A stretch of DNA of 33,475 nucleotides from Pseudomonadota bacterium (GTDB lineage Bacteria > Pseudomonadota > Alphaproteobacteria > Rhizobiales > Beijerinckiaceae), in NCBI GenBank assembly GCA_021804825.1, contig JAJZGX010000021.1, positions 1-33,475 of the forward strand. Reading direction: 5' to 3'. The translations under genes were made by a program, and so were the position numbers. The notes below the pieces were generated by a model. It made no database searches, was not told the origin of the DNA, and saw nothing but the letters and a program-made list of their open reading frames with translations. Below, piece by piece: positions 33,396-33,475 of the stretch (position 1 is the stretch's first letter; each line of letters opens with the position of its first letter).

Positions 33396-33475
33396 CAAAA
33401 AGCGGCTGCATAAGTCACAGGTGGCAGGAGATGAGCCATCTTTGAGCGTGAAACGCCGGCATCGCAACCTTCTTT

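Overview
The window reads as chromosomal DNA of an alphaproteobacterium, most likely of the Hyphomicrobiales. The basis is GC-rich codon use, an alphaproteobacterial-style IolR (RpiR family), PilZ, Mla and Anbu content, and family resemblance of the proteins. The species cannot be named from sequence alone.

Layout. Bases 1-107 are the 3' end of a B12-dependent ribonucleotide reductase. An ada-type methyltransferase gene (307-1167, minus) follows. Next is an AT-rich insertion (about 1133-3893) holding 24-bp tandem repeats, an unannotated 31-codon Gly/Trp-rich peptide gene, a lipoprotein serine hydrolase and an LpxL-like acyltransferase. The insertion is bounded by a 151-bp near-perfect direct repeat of ada, and a truncated ada 5' end lies on its right. 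Normal GC resumes with a DUF2244 membrane protein, an acyl-CoA ligase, acetoacetate decarboxylase, a cytochrome b / Tat molybdo-lipoprotein pair, and a PcaR/PobR-like IclR regulator. A four-gene Mla lipid-transport operon (minus) and a PilZ protein come next, then a dipeptide epimerase.

From 16113 to 20123 lies the complete Anbu cluster: proteasome-like peptidase, transglutaminase-like protein, alpha-E protein and circularly permuted ATP-grasp, in one minus-strand operon. Then come an MFS transporter, a small inositol block (TMEM175-like channel, iolB, an iolR-type regulator with a GGAA-N6-TTCC operator), an acyl-CoA dehydrogenase overlapping a secreted protein of unknown function, and a 940-residue M16 protease.

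Bases 29597-29910 encode a tRNA-Leu(UAA) whose anticodon is split by a 225-nt group I intron. Aspartokinase, an outer-membrane barrel-like protein and an MBL-fold hydrolase close the window.

The two most unusual items are the peptide/hydrolase/acyltransferase cassette, apparently integrated by a Campbell-type crossover into ada (predicted excision circle 2,912 bp), and the intron-split tRNA-Leu.
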